From: Catenaria anguillulae PL171
Taxonomy: Eukaryota; Blastocladiomycota; Blastocladiomycetes; Blastocladiales; Catenariaceae
Assembly (NCBI GenBank): GCA_002102555.1
Contig: MCFL01000016.1
Span: 372,001 to 436,000, forward strand
Reading direction: 5' to 3'
Length of the DNA: 64,000 nucleotides
Position 1 is the first letter of the stretch. Each line of letters starts with the position of its first letter. The notes under the pieces were generated by a model that ran no database searches, was not told the DNA's origin, and worked only from the letters and a program-made list of their open reading frames with translations. Of the stretch, positions 21,627 to 32,907 are shown in pieces. Made by a program: the position numbers and the translations under genes.

Positions 21627-24600
21627 ATGTCGGCCAGTATCATCATGATGGAGGCCGACAAGGTCAAGCAGGCCATCCTGCAGGCCACCATCAACCTGGC
21701 GGGCGTGGCCCTCGTGGCCATTGTGTACCTCAACTACCTGCTGCTCAAGCCCTACATCCGCCCGCTTTTCTGGGCCACCGTCTTCAGCGTCCCGCTGCAC
21801 GCCGTCAAGAACGAAATCCTGCACTACATTTTTGAGTACTCGTTCGCTTCTACGTCATCATCGGCCGCCGGACCGGACGATTCGGAGGCCGACGACACGG
21901 GTGCGAGCGCGGGCATCTCAGCGCTGCGTGTGTTTTGGCTAGGCGCAAAGATTACGTGCAAGGCGTGCTTTGGCGAGCTCTACGTTGTGTGCTCGGTGCT
22001 GCTCAAGCTCTACTTTCGCCTCGTATCGCGCATCTCTGCCCTCCCGCCGTCATCTTCACCGCCAGGCGCACCCGAGGTCGTGGTCGTCTCGTCCTCTTCA
22101 GCGACCGCCTCTGCCGTTCCATCCGACTCTGGCTCTTCATCTGCAGGCAATTCAACCAAGTCATCCTCAACAAACTCACCTACACTCCGCATCTCGACCT
22201 CTCTGCAAACCCCGCCGCAGCCGCGCCCATTGTCCATGGAATGGGCCAAATCCTCGCTCGCGCCGCTCTCGGCCTTTGTAGAAAACAACTATGCCTGGCT
22301 CAAGGATTTTGACCCTCTTAACCACCTCGACACGTTGCAGCGTCGCAAATCGGACTCGTCGCTCGCCACGTCCATCTCTGCATCCGGTTCGGCAGCCAAT
22401 TCAACCTCCATTTCGGCCGGTGTTGCTGGTGTGCCGATTGTGCGTGTATCGAGCCATGACGATGATGGACAACTAGGGGACGAAAACATGAGTGGTAGGC
22501 TGGGACATTCCACATCGCGATCAGCGTCGCCCCCGACGCTCACCAATCGCCGTGGACGTATTGGCAAGTTGCCCGCACGGTCCATGGACGATGTGCTCGG
22601 GACATCCAGTCAACGGACGCAATCCCCTCCAAGTGCCATTGATCCGAACCGCTCTGCACCCGCAGAATCTGTCGCGCATTCTCAGCACCAGCAGCAGAAA
22701 CCAACGACCAATCTGACGTCGAGCGCAATCTCCACATCGCTCCCACTTCTCCCAACAACGCCACCTACTCAATCCACCAAGCACCCGTCGTCTCCACCGG
22801 GGTCACCCACGCCTGCAGCCCCTACAGCACCGTCGCGCCCAATGGCTCGCCCACGGCTCGGGCCAACCACGCCAGGCGGCCGCACTCCGAGGCTCGGTAC
22901 ACTTTCGCGCGACCCATCACCTGCACCTCCCGGCCGCACAATTACAGGCGGCGGGTCCATCTCTCTGGGCGCCTCGTCCACCTTCCGCCATCTGTCTGAC
23001 CCGATTCCACTCACGTCATCGCCACCCGCATCCACGGCGCCAACATCCGACTCGTCCTCGGACGCCATGCTGGCCGCAGCCCGCGCCACCTCCTCTTTTT
23101 ACTTGGCCCTCGTCTGGCGCCTGTGCTGCGTGTACCTTCTGATCCAAGCCTGGCACACCTTGGGCCCCGCCCGGCAAGCCGCGCTCGGTTTCACGCTGGC
23201 GGCGCTTGCCGCCACACACGTTGCCTGGCACCTCGCCCGACGCTTGTTCCATTTGTACCTGCGCCACCACGTGCACCACGCGCTTGAGTGGGCCCTGGCA
23301 CACGTGCATCCGCTCGACACCTGGGCCGTGCGCGCTTGGGACGCGTGCAAACCTGGCGCGGCAGTGAAATGGGTCCGTCGCACGTACAAGTCGGGAAAGT
23401 CCAATGCAAAGGAAGTGTTTGTGCGCAACGCCAATTCATTTGCTGCACTGTTTGTGCTCACGTCCATCTTGTCGGTGGGCCTAGCGCTCGTTGGGTTTCT
23501 TGTGTTTAAAGTGGGCCAAGAGACCACCACGGTGGTGGAGGGGACGGTCAATACCATTGGGTCGCACTTGTCGGACGAAATGCGTGTGAAAATGCAGGGC
23601 GTTGTGCAGGATGCGTACGGCGTGGCGTTTGGTTGGGTTGAGGCGAAAGCCACAGAAATGTGGCCGCAAGCCAACGTCACGGCCGTGTACCGGAAGCTGG
23701 CGAGGGGGTTTGCTGCATCGCAAGCGGCGGCCGCGGCGGCGGCCGGGTCCAGTGGCACAGATGTAGCGGCATCCAGCACGGACAACAAGTCTCTGTTGGC
23801 GGGCGAACTGGCCAAGCTGACGCAATTGCCGCACACGGCGCACGTGGTGGCGGCCGTCACGTCTGGCGATCTCGCTTCGCTCATCGCCGACCCTGCGCAG
23901 CTCATGGCCATGGTGACGGAACTCCGCGGCACGCTTGCGCTGGACGCGGGCAATGCTACGCAATACTTGTCATCGCTGGTTGGCTCCATGGGCAATGTGA
24001 CTGCATCGCTGCTGCTCGGTGCGCTGCAGTATCTCATGGACTTTTTCGACTTGATATTCCAGGTCGTCATGTTTTTGGTGACGCTGCATGCGCTGCTGTC
24101 GAGGGAAACCGCCGTCACGACGTGGATCGCACAGCTGCTGATTCTCGCCGACCCGGACATGCTCTTGACGCGGTCGCTCGAGGACAATATCATTTCTGTG
24201 CTCGTGTGCACGGCAAAGTTGACCACGTTTCATTCGCTGCTGACTTGGCTCACGTTTTCGGCGTTTGGCATTGAGCTCACGTACATTTCCACGTTTGCCA
24301 CGGCGCTGTTGTCGATTGTCCCACTCGTGCCGCCCATGTGGATTGCTGTACCTGCGGCTCTGTCCTTGTATTGGGTTCACGCACGCATGTGGTCGGCGCT
24401 CGCGCTGTTGGCCATTCATGTGTATGCGGCGTGGTTTGTCGATACGGCCTTTTTTGCCGAAATTCCCGACGTCAACCCGTATTTCAGCGCGCTGGCGTTT
24501 ATTCTGGGCTTATGGGCGTTTGGGCTTGAAGGATTGGTACTTGGTCCGTTATTGATGAGCGTTGTGCCGACCGTGTTTGCCGTTGTGAGCAGCAAGTTGA

Positions 24601-24731
24601 GAAAAAGTCAGATTGAGGCCGAAGCGAGGGCGGCGGCAGCGGCACAGGCGGCAGGCGATGAGGAGGGTGATGTGTCGATTGTGATGCCTGGGGGCGGTGG
24701 GGACCGGAGGGCAAGTTTGCCCGTGATGTGA
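21627..24731 (+). CDS. TMEM245 / AI-2E-transporter-family membrane protein
   Basis: Single-exon, 1034-residue polytopic protein. The N-terminal helix pair (INLAGVALVAIVYLNYLLL, FWATVFSVPLHAVKNEILHYIF) is followed by a Ser/Pro/Thr-rich loop of ~330 residues. Several further helices follow, then a C-terminal block (SAFGIELTYISTFATALL, IVPLVPPMWIAVPAAL, FILGLWAFGLEGLVLGPLL) that is typical of the AI-2E transporter/TMEM245 fold (PF01594). Animal TMEM245 is about 880 residues; the extra length here is the low-complexity loop. The family's eukaryotic function is poorly known. It is expected in internal or plasma membranes. The upstream ATG at 21627 is followed directly by a second in-frame ATG (MM, residues 7-8). 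Confidence 0.8.
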   Translation: MSASIIMMEADKVKQAILQATINLAGVALVAIVYLNYLLLKPYIRPLFWATVFSVPLHAVKNEILHYIFEYSFASTSSSAAGPDDSEADDTGASAGISALRVFWLGAKITCKACFGELYVVCSVLLKLYFRLVSRISALPPSSSPPGAPEVVVVSSSSATASAVPSDSGSSSAGNSTKSSSTNSPTLRISTSLQTPPQPRPLSMEWAKSSLAPLSAFVENNYAWLKDFDPLNHLDTLQRRKSDSSLATSISASGSAANSTSISAGVAGVPIVRVSSHDDDGQLGDENMSGRLGHSTSRSASPPTLTNRRGRIGKLPARSMDDVLGTSSQRTQSPPSAIDPNRSAPAESVAHSQHQQQKPTTNLTSSAISTSLPLLPTTPPTQSTKHPSSPPGSPTPAAPTAPSRPMARPRLGPTTPGGRTPRLGTLSRDPSPAPPGRTITGGGSISLGASSTFRHLSDPIPLTSSPPASTAPTSDSSSDAMLAAARATSSFYLALVWRLCCVYLLIQAWHTLGPARQAALGFTLAALAATHVAWHLARRLFHLYLRHHVHHALEWALAHVHPLDTWAVRAWDACKPGAAVKWVRRTYKSGKSNAKEVFVRNANSFAALFVLTSILSVGLALVGFLVFKVGQETTTVVEGTVNTIGSHLSDEMRVKMQGVVQDAYGVAFGWVEAKATEMWPQANVTAVYRKLARGFAASQAAAAAAAGSSGTDVAASSTDNKSLLAGELAKLTQLPHTAHVVAAVTSGDLASLIADPAQLMAMVTELRGTLALDAGNATQYLSSLVGSMGNVTASLLLGALQYLMDFFDLIFQVVMFLVTLHALLSRETAVTTWIAQLLILADPDMLLTRSLEDNIISVLVCTAKLTTFHSLLTWLTFSAFGIELTYISTFATALLSIVPLVPPMWIAVPAALSLYWVHARMWSALALLAIHVYAAWFVDTAFFAEIPDVNPYFSALAFILGLWAFGLEGLVLGPLLMSVVPTVFAVVSSKLRKSQIEAEARAAAAAQAAGDEEGDVSIVMPGGGGDRRASLPVM

Positions 24732-24868
24732 TTGCTGATTGGTTGCTCAACTTGTACATAATTAACATGCAGAAACAATGTCTCATTTCATTGAATCAAA
24801 CTCTGTCAAACTGAATGAATGACACGCAAACACAAACTCGTTTTTTGATGAATCCAAGCAAATTCAGG

Positions 24869-26303
24869 TTACTTGCCCTTACCCTTGCCCTTTCCCGCTT
24901 CATCCGCGGGCACCGTCTCTGGCCACTCGCACATGACCACGCCCTTCATCAAAGGTCCACCCACAAGTGCCTGCTTGGTTTCCCAATTCACTGCGGCGAT
25001 ACTGGCCCCATAGATAAATGTGCCCTCCGGATCAACCACAATGGGTGTCACCTTGTACTTGTGCCCGTAAAACTTGTCCTTGCTCGCCGTCGCATTGTGC
25101 ACGAGGGCAATGACTGAGGAATGCCCGGTCCATCGACGGCCGCTGCCGCTTTCCCCTTCTTCTTGCTCGTCGAACTTGGGCTTTTGCTTTCGGGGCGGCG
25201 ATCCACGCTTGCCTGGCTCCACGACCTGGTACGCGAAATCGGCGCCCTCGGCCTTTGCAAACGGCCACGACGCCGCAGGCCCAGATACGACCCAATTGCC
25301 CGTCTCGGGAATGGTGGCAATGTTATCCGGCGCAAACCCGAGCGGCAGCTTTGGTTCGGCCGACCTGACCGAATAGTCTGCTTGAATGTCCCAAATCGAC
25401 AGTTCGTGCGAGCTCGTCTCGGACACGAGCAACTGGCGTCCGTTCGGGGCAACACTCACGCCATTGGCGGCGTGCAAGCCGTCCCTTACTTTGCGCACTT
25501 GGCCCGCGGTGCCATCACGAAACACGAGCGTGCCCGTGGGTTGGGCAAGCAACAATTGCTTTTTCACGTCGTTGGGCGTCGAGTCCTTGGTGACCATGTT
25601 TGTAACGTAAAACGAGCGCGGCGAAACGAGCGCCACATCGTTTGGGTTGTAAATCAAGGGGTCGCAAACGGTTTCCTTGTGAATGAGCTCGTCCGTGCCG
25701 ACGCGGTGATCAAACAGCTCGACGCACGACCCGCCCTTGCGGTGGTTGACGGCCGCCAGCGACAGCTTGTTGGGCTTTGTGCCGTCCGTCACGGACAAGC
25801 CGTGCAATGAAAGGCCGAGCGTGCCTGGGGCCACGGGCTTGAATCCAGAAAGGTGCATTTTGGTGAGCTTGTTTTCCTTGAATGATAGACGTAGAACGAA
25901 TCTGCGGGCGCCGAGGTCGCTTCGTCGTAGCGGCCGAGCGGCGGAAACCAGGCAAGGCGAGCGTCCGCGAAGAGCACGCAAGGTATGCGAATTCGCCGTG
26001 CACCACAATGTCTTCGCAGCCAAACAGCGACTTGTCGAGAAACCTGCAGCGCTTGCCGAGGTTGGCCGACGCGTGGTGCGGCCAGGCAGATGGGTTGAAG
26101 AAGAGGCGGCCGTACATGGTCGACAGCGTCGGGTAATAGTAGCCCAGGACAATGGACAGTACGGCGGCAACGCCGGCGAGCGCATACAGAATGGTGGTTT
26201 TGGCCGACGTGCCAGCGGCAGCAGCAGAAGGCTTGGCAGAAGATGCAGCAGCGGGCTTGGCCGGTGAGGCAGAAGCGCCCGACTTTGAGTCAATACCCGG
26301 CAT
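24869..26303 (-). CDS. Paraoxonase/arylesterase-like beta-propeller protein, two frame breaks
   Basis: ATG at 26303 (MPGIDSKSG). One membrane anchor lies at about residues 38-58 (ILYALAGVAAVLSIVLGYYY). A six-bladed propeller of the PON/SMP-30/strictosidine synthase type follows: CEDIVVHGEFAYLAC, ARLAWFPPLG, LHGLSVTDG, VNHRKGGSCVELFDH, NPNDVALVSPRSFYVTN, ANGVSVAPNG, FAPDNIATIPETG and the end block YGASIAAVNW. The conserved sequence moves through three reading frames, changing at about 25970 and about 25883, each consistent with one missing base. A Lys/Gly tail (GKGKGKGK) ends the protein at 24869. The family hydrolyses lactones or esters with bound calcium; activity here is inferred. It is either a recent pseudogene or carries assembly indels. 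Confidence 0.7.
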
Positions 26304-26776
26304 GACTTGATGGTCGCAGTGCAGAGGATAGGATGGGGCGTGTAGAGTGTGATCTGGTGGTCACGGTGGGTGGCGTCGAGTGATTTCAGGAGCGAGTAGC
26401 AGAGCAGTGCAGTGCACAGAGTACAGGGTACAGTACAGGTTACATGCGTCTCTCCAATATCAGATTTCAATTGACATGTCGTGTGTTTAAATATTCATAT
26501 GGATTCATCCAAAGCACTTGAAGCGATCGCGTCCCGCTCCCGCTCGCCTCCATCTCGTGTGGGGTCTCTCGTGTGCGTGGTGTGAAAAATGTATGCCCCT
26601 GACACCCCTGAAACGGGAACGGTCGGCCAAAGAGAGTCAGCCTGGTTGGTTTGCTTGTGTTGTCTTTTGTCACCGGCCATGCGGCTCGCGTTTGGTGTCA
26701 GTGCTCCTGAAGATTGTCCGCAAAGTCCGCAGTTTTTGTAGTCCTGAAGACCACGTTCTTATGCACAAAAGCATCT
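26304..26776. other. Intergenic region
   Basis: 473 bp containing the promoter of the paraoxonase-like gene and the 3' flank of the EamA gene. No gene recognised. Confidence 0.4.
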
Positions 26777-27898
26777 CTATTGCTGCCGTTCTTGTTCATC
26801 TCGGACCGGGACCGCCGCCACACCAACCAACACCTCCCTCTCCTCGTCCGCCGGCTCGCCCTGCTGCTCTGCGGCCAGCAGCATCTGCTTGCGATTCCTC
26901 ACCATCTTCCATCCACCAACCCCAACGGCCGTGCCCACAATCAGCCCAGCACCCACCAAACTCGTCCAAAAGACTTGCTCGTGAAACACGCAAACGCCAA
27001 ACACATAGGCAAACACAACGTCCAAGTTGCGCATCAAGACGCCTGGCCCAGCACGTGCCAGTTGCAGCCCACGGTTCAACAAGATTTGACCGCCAAATGC
27101 ACACAGGCCGACGAGCGCCAACAGGCACCATTCGTAAGCCGATGCAGGCAAACGTGTTGCCGGATCCACGTACATCAATGTGCCCGACAGCAGCGTCGAT
27201 ACAAGGCCAAAATACACCACATGGACCATGTAGTGAGCGCCATTGGCGCCCAGTTTGCGCACCGTCACATACGCCGTGGCCGACATGAGTGCGCCGAGCA
27301 AGGCTGCCAGAATTGCAGCTGGGGGAGTTGCAACGGCGCCGGCTTCGGATTCAAACAGGAAGGCAGGGCGGGCAACAAGTGTGACACCAAGCAAACACGA
27401 CAGGATACTTGCGGCATCCAGTGGACCGAGCGGTTCGCCCAACCACACCCTGGCCAGCACAGCAGTGAATGCAGGTCCAGTGAAAAACACGGTGGTGGCC
27501 TCACCCAAGTTGCCGTGCGTGATGGCAAAGAAGAAGGCGCCCAGTCCAACCGCACCTGCGGATCCGCGCAACACCAAGAGTGGGCGGGACGTGCGCGGTC
27601 CCAATGGGCTCGTTTTGAAGATGTAGATGCAGGAAACGTGTGCAAGCAGCCACTGGATGACGGAGCGGGCAAACACGATTTGAGCGGTCGGAAAGATGTG
27701 CCCCGAGGCCTTGACGAGGGCAGACATGAGCGAAAAGAAGAGCGCAGAGAGGGACATGAGGATAAGGCCTAGCGTTTCGTCCTTGTGGTGGTGGGTACTG
27801 GCCGAAGGCGAAGCAGACGCCGAAGAGGAGGGCAGCAGCGGCGATTGCTCGTCGGGTGCATCTTGGCGGAATTCTTGATGATGATCAGTGCGTGACAT
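26777..27898 (-). CDS. EamA/DMT-family transporter (SLC35G-like)
   Basis: Single-exon, 373-residue protein with ten hydrophobic segments arranged as two EamA repeats. Repeat 1 starts at about residue 43 (LGLILMSLSALFFSLMSALVK) and includes LRGSAGAVGLGAFFFAI and FTGPAFTAVLARVWLGEP. Repeat 2 starts near residue 197 (AILAALLGALMSATAYVTVRKLG) and ends with YVFGVCVFHEQVFWTSLVGAGLIV. The R-P-A at the end of the first half (VTLVARPAFLF) and the G-E-P pattern are typical of DMT metabolite exporters and nucleotide-sugar transporter relatives. Polar Ser-rich N-tail and acidic C-tail face the same side. Substrate unknown. Confidence 0.85.
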   Translation of the reverse strand: MSRTDHHQEFRQDAPDEQSPLLPSSSASASPSASTHHHKDETLGLILMSLSALFFSLMSALVKASGHIFPTAQIVFARSVIQWLLAHVSCIYIFKTSPLGPRTSRPLLVLRGSAGAVGLGAFFFAITHGNLGEATTVFFTGPAFTAVLARVWLGEPLGPLDAASILSCLLGVTLVARPAFLFESEAGAVATPPAAILAALLGALMSATAYVTVRKLGANGAHYMVHVVYFGLVSTLLSGTLMYVDPATRLPASAYEWCLLALVGLCAFGGQILLNRGLQLARAGPGVLMRNLDVVFAYVFGVCVFHEQVFWTSLVGAGLIVGTAVGVGGWKMVRNRKQMLLAAEQQGEPADEEREVLVGVAAVPVRDEQERQQ

Positions 27899-28385
27899 GG
27901 TCTATTGTGTAGAGTACAGAGCAGCATGCAGGTTATAAGTACAAGATAACATGGATGGGATTGATTGAGAGACAGAGACATCGTCAAGTTAATGTGCCCA
28001 AGTCGGCTAAAGGGGTGCGGTTCGGGTAAATCAACCCTGCGAAGCACGTGCTGCGGCGTTCCAATTCATTTCTTCGGCTGTTCTCAGCGTCAGGCCGGCC
28101 CTCCTCGAGCTCCATGTCCATGTGACCATGCATTCAACATCTATCAACATCTATCCGCAAACGACCTTGTGCAATCCCATTCTGCGGCCCAGTAATCTCG
28201 TCAACCGTCAAGTTGAGCGTTTGGTTCCTGGACAAGTCTCTTGTTGACCGCTCGGGATACCGCGCGTCGTCGACCTGACCTGACCCGACCTGACCAGAAA
28301 CTGGCCCAGGCCCAGCCGCACCACTCCGAAAGCAAAAGCGAACCCAAGCCCGACGAGTCGTTGGGTCGCGATACATCACTCAATC
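27899..28385. other. Divergent promoter region
   Basis: 487 bp between the divergent EamA (-) and MFSD1-like (+) genes. A short CCTGA-type tandem repeat lies at about 28272-28295. No ORF of note. Confidence 0.5.
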
Positions 28386-31300
28386 ATGGCCTCCTCACCA
28401 CCTCAAACTCAGATACACAACGCCCAATCCATCCCGAGTTCGAGTTCACAATCGCACTCGCACTCGCACTCGCGACGGTCGTCCGCCGCCTCCTCCCTCC
28501 GTCGATCCATGGGCCTGTCTCCGTCCTTTACCCCACCTCCACCGCCGCCATGCGCTCCACCTCCACCACTTGCTGCGTCATCTTCTTTCTCGTCCTCATT
28601 GCACGAGTCCGCTTCAAATCCTCATCAAGCTGCCGACACTGTGCCCGCGACAACACACCCTTGGTGGCTCTCGCTCGACCACCGCATTTTGACGCGTTCA
28701 ACCGCAAACAGAATGGGCGAAAGCGAGGTGGATATTGATGATGATGATGATGATAGCACCAACCAAGGTCCCTCCGTCGCCGAACTTCGAAACTCTGCTG
28801 AGGAAGAGGACCAATTGCTCGGCAAGCTGGTGGCCAATGTGGGACGCATCGAGAGCACGATTCCGCAGGGCACGAATGGCGGGATGCGGTGGGTGGCATT
28901 GTCATTGTGTTGCCTATTGCTTTTTGGCAATTTCTATGGTACCTCTTTGATTCTTTGAAGCCTTGCATTGGATGCAAACATGGGACTGACACAACCTTCA
29001 CCCCCCAGCGTACGACAACCCTTCAGGTATGCGAACATATACACACTTTGCCATTGTTTTTCCTCACCACTGACGCTCATTCTATACACATGCAGCCATC
29101 TCGGTCCAAATGCACGAGCACTTGGGCGTACCTTACGCGCAGTTTGCCGTATACCTCAACCTCTTCTACTCCGTGTATGCACTCCTTCTCTCTCCACACT
29201 GCTGCATTTCAGTGCCCTGACTCACATGTTCCAAACACCTAGCTACTCGCTGCCCAACGTCTTTCTCACCCTCATCTCGGGTTGGCTCATGGACCGCTTT
29301 GGCATTTCGCGCGTCTTGCTCATCCTGGGAACACTTGTGTGCACCGGCCAGCTCTTATTCGCCCTAGGCCTCGCTCACAAGTCACTCAACCTTATGCTTC
29401 TCGGCCGCGTCCTATTTGGTCTCGGCGGTGAGTCCGTTGGCGTTGCGCAAGCCTCCATCACCACGTCGTGGTTTCGAAACAAGGAACTTGCGTTTGCTCT
29501 TGGAATCAACTTGTGTATTGCGAGGCTGGGCAGCGTCGTGAATGCAATGGTGAGCCCGAGGATTGCCATGCGATGGGGAGTCGTGTGGGCCGCGTGGGCC
29601 GGGGTGGTCGCGTGTTGCGCTAGTTTTGTTGCCGGGTGTGTGCTTGCTGGAGTGGTCGGCGTGCCGCCAGATGCCATTGTCGCGGTGGCAGCGCCCGTGG
29701 TCAAGCCCATCGGCGCAGATGGGGATGACGGCGAGCTGCCGAGGGCCGTCAGGAGGTACTTTGAAGAACAGCAGCAGCAACAACAGCAACAGCAACAACA
29801 GCCGGCGGGGCAGGATACAACAGAGTGCGACGTTCTTGACCGTGAACCAACGGCGCGAAAAGATCCTGTCGACGAATCCCAACCGCTCCTCCTTGCCGCC
29901 GCACAAAACGGCGTCGCTCTCGACGGAACACAAACCCCGCTCGACGGCACAACCGCCGGGGCATCGTCTGCATCTGCTTCGTCTGGCCAATCCATCTTTC
30001 TCGGCTATGGCACCGTCCCTGTATCGAAACGCCACCCGACGTCCACCATTCAACGCCAACTCACGAGTCCTGGCCCACACGACGCCCTCTTGGCCGTCTC
30101 GCATCACTCGCCCGCCGACCTCCTGCTTCCCATACCTGCCCCACCGCCGCCCCCCGCGCGCCGCCCAACGGCCGCCACGTCCCTGTTTGACAATGACCGC
30201 CGTAGCACGCTCACGCTGACTGCACCAACGCCCGATCCGATCTCACTCATCGGCACCATGCGCCACCTGCCCCTGTCGTTTTACCTCGTGTGCCTCATCT
30301 GCATCCTGCTGTACCCAACCGTCATCTCATTCACCGCCATCGCGTCGGAATTCCTCCAAGCCAAATGGTACCCAGGCGACCCGGCGGCCGCCGGCATCGT
30401 CATGTCCACCCCCGACTCGCTGTCTGCCATTCTCGTGCCCATCCTGGGCCTACTCATCGACAAGTACGGCCGCCGGTGTACATCCATGGCGCTGTGCGCC
30501 CTGCTCATGGCAGGCTCGCACGCCATCTTGGCACTTGCCGACCCGGCGCATATCAGCCCCATGGTCGGCATGGTTCCTTTGGGCGTGGCTTACTCGTTGT
30601 ACGGCACGGCCATGTGGCCGGGGATCGCGTGCGTGGTGCGTGACGCGCGGTGGGTCGCCACGGCGTATGGCGCGGCGACGGCTGCGTTGAATGCCAGTTT
30701 GGCCATCACGCCTGTGGCGGTGGCGTGGGCAGTGGTCAGGGCGTCCGAGGATAGCGAGCAGGGGAATGGGTGGGCCAGGTTTGTGCCTGTCGAGTTTATG
30801 TTTGTGGGCATGGCCGTGACCGGGTTTTTGGTATCGTGCGTGCTCTATGTGGTGGATCACAGCGAGGGCGGATACTTGGAGGTGCCCGAGGTCGGGCAGG
30901 TTCAGATGGTGGCTGTGAGTGGAGCTGCCGATGAGTCGCCAAGGAGCCAAGACGAGTATGCCATTGTGCTCCCCGCTGGCGCGCCGACCACAACCGATGC
31001 AAGTCGCTCGAGCAGTGCACGTGGGCACTTGCGGCGCCGGCCAACCGGCCTTGGCATCTTCCAGCAGCGCTCACGCACCGCGTCTGCCGACGGCAACGAA
31101 GGCGCGTCTACGTCTTCCTCACCGTCGTCTGGAGCTCCAACCACACGCGCGCTGGCCATTGTTGCGTCGCCTCTCGTCACGCCCATGTTTTTTCATCCAA
31201 TGATCCGTTCGGCCAGCGTCAATTCGCTGATTGCCGCCTCAACACACACGCCAGCATCGCCCGCATCGGCTAGTTTGCATCCACTGTCTCGGTCAACAAG

Positions 31301-31628
31301 CATTTCAGTCGTGACGCCTTCAATAGTCACTAGCAGCGTCCAAGCGTCGCCTGTCGTCAGGCACGCGCCAATCAGGGCCGCGACGGACGCTGGGCCGGGG
31401 GCGAGATTGTCGTCAGCAGGGTATCGCCGGATCCGCGGGCCGCCAGGTAGTACCAGTAGTTTGGCCGCAAGCGGGGTCGCGACTCCTGCCTCTCCCGCAT
31501 TGTCGGCCATTTTGGAGCAGCAAGTCAATGGACATGCCAGTGCGGGGCCACCCAGGCGGATCCAATCTTACATGCATGTCCGGGACGTGTTTACGCAGCC
31601 GAATGGAGAAAAGCCGGCTGGTGTGTGA
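28386..31628 (+). CDS. MFSD1-like major facilitator transporter
   Basis: Four exons: 28386-28938, an 18-nt microexon 29009-29026, 29096-29174 and 29243-31628, giving 1011 residues. The spliced junction reads FGNFY-AYDNPS-AISVQMHEHLG, then YSLPNVFL and GWLMDRFG. This matches MFSD1, whose members export dipeptides from lysosomes. Twelve helices form two halves: residues ~175-390 (LLFGRVLFGLGGESVGVAQ-type motif) and ~595-800 (LGLLIDKYGRR motif). The central loop (~200 residues) carries a poly-Gln run of about 12. The C-terminal ~250 residues are Ser/Ala/Pro-rich and probably cytosolic. The N-tail has His/Ser, Pro and Asp homopolymers. About twice the length of animal MFSD1, all from low-complexity insertions. 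Substrate specificity is inferred from the family. Confidence 0.8.
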
Positions 31629-32907
31629 GTTGCTTGATTTTCGTGTACATCTGTCGTGGCATTCTCGTTATGTCATCGGATTTTGTGTGGCCGATTGCAT
31701 TTATTGTCGGCCGGCGTTGTTGCTTTTGTGATTCATCTCTCCATTCTTATTGTCTTTTCTGGTTCGTTGCTTATCATTACCCACCAGCCTTTTTTTCCCC
31801 CGATACACCGATACGGATACCAACATGCACCTGCTCGCAGCTCCTCTTGAAATCAGGTATTCGAACAAGGAGAAGATGCATAAGAAATACGTAAACTTGA
31901 AGAATGCATAGGTATAGTTGACCAAAAGAGGAGCGGAAGACAACGAGTGGAAGCCATGCATGATTGTGCGCAGCACCGTAACGCGTCAGATCAGCTTGCT
32001 CTGGGGTGCATTCGATCGCTGCCCGAGACTGCATGCTTTTCTCGAAACCGTTGCCGCAGGCCTCGACTTGCCCACGCGGAAAGCTACAACTATTGGAAGA
32101 CCACATGGGTGCATCTCACTTTGAAACGTGGAAATGTTCAGGGGTCTCCTGCCCTCACTACCTGCTCTACACACACAAGCACGTGCGGACCATGTTATAC
32201 TCCTCACAAGTGGGATCCGTACTCGTGCGGATCGGGAACTAACCGTCCTCATCTGTTTTGTCACAGGCTCACCAATCCCGCCCTTCTTGAAGCTTGCTTG
32301 AATGCTTGCAAGTTCGTCGCTCTCAGCTTGCTCATGCGTCAGGCACCTTTTGCATGCGTCGCTTGTAACGGCAACAACCTTGAGGATGGCACCTGAATCG
32401 ACTTCGACGATGGCGGACGACAAGTTGGCGCATTGTGTGAGCGAGGGACGAACAGCATGGTCCGAGAGTATGGGCGAGGTCACAAGAGAGGAGGGGGTAG
32501 AGAACGGAGGACTGAAAGCAGAAGACGAGCACTAGATAAAGACCGACCCAATTTGCGCGACAAGGCCTTCCAGCGATGTGGACAAGGCCGCCGACGTTCA
32601 AGTTGTTGTGGAGGGTGACGCAATGGCTGAAAAAACCACAAACTTGGCTCGCGGGCGAATGGTGGTGCGCCCTGGGAACGCAAGAGAGAACAATTCCAAA
32701 AGTCGATGTGCAATTTTGCCGTGCCGCAGGCCCGCAGCTGCCAACGAGTCACGGTTTACACTCAAATACATCATAAACAACGACAACATAAGTGGAGACA
32801 TAATAGGAAAGCACTTCGAGCAAGCAAAAACGTCTACCCCACAAACCGGACAAGAACAACGGCCGCCCCACGACCTCCAACATCCTAATCCAAAGACCGA
32901 ACCTCGT
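31629..32907. other. Intergenic region, 1.3 kb, convergent
   Basis: Lies between the 3' ends of the MFSD1-like gene (+) and the SBP-type receptor (-). ORFs up to ~165 codons exist on both strands but have no recognisable motif or codon pattern. No RNA gene seen. Confidence 0.4.

Noticed and set aside
21519-24419. Long antisense ORFs opposite the TMEM245-like gene
   Set aside because: Shadow frames of GC-rich codons; the plus-strand protein has the family hallmarks.
31947-32483. Overlapping ORFs of ~150-165 codons on both strands
   Set aside because: No domain, signal or splice pattern; convergent intergenic position.
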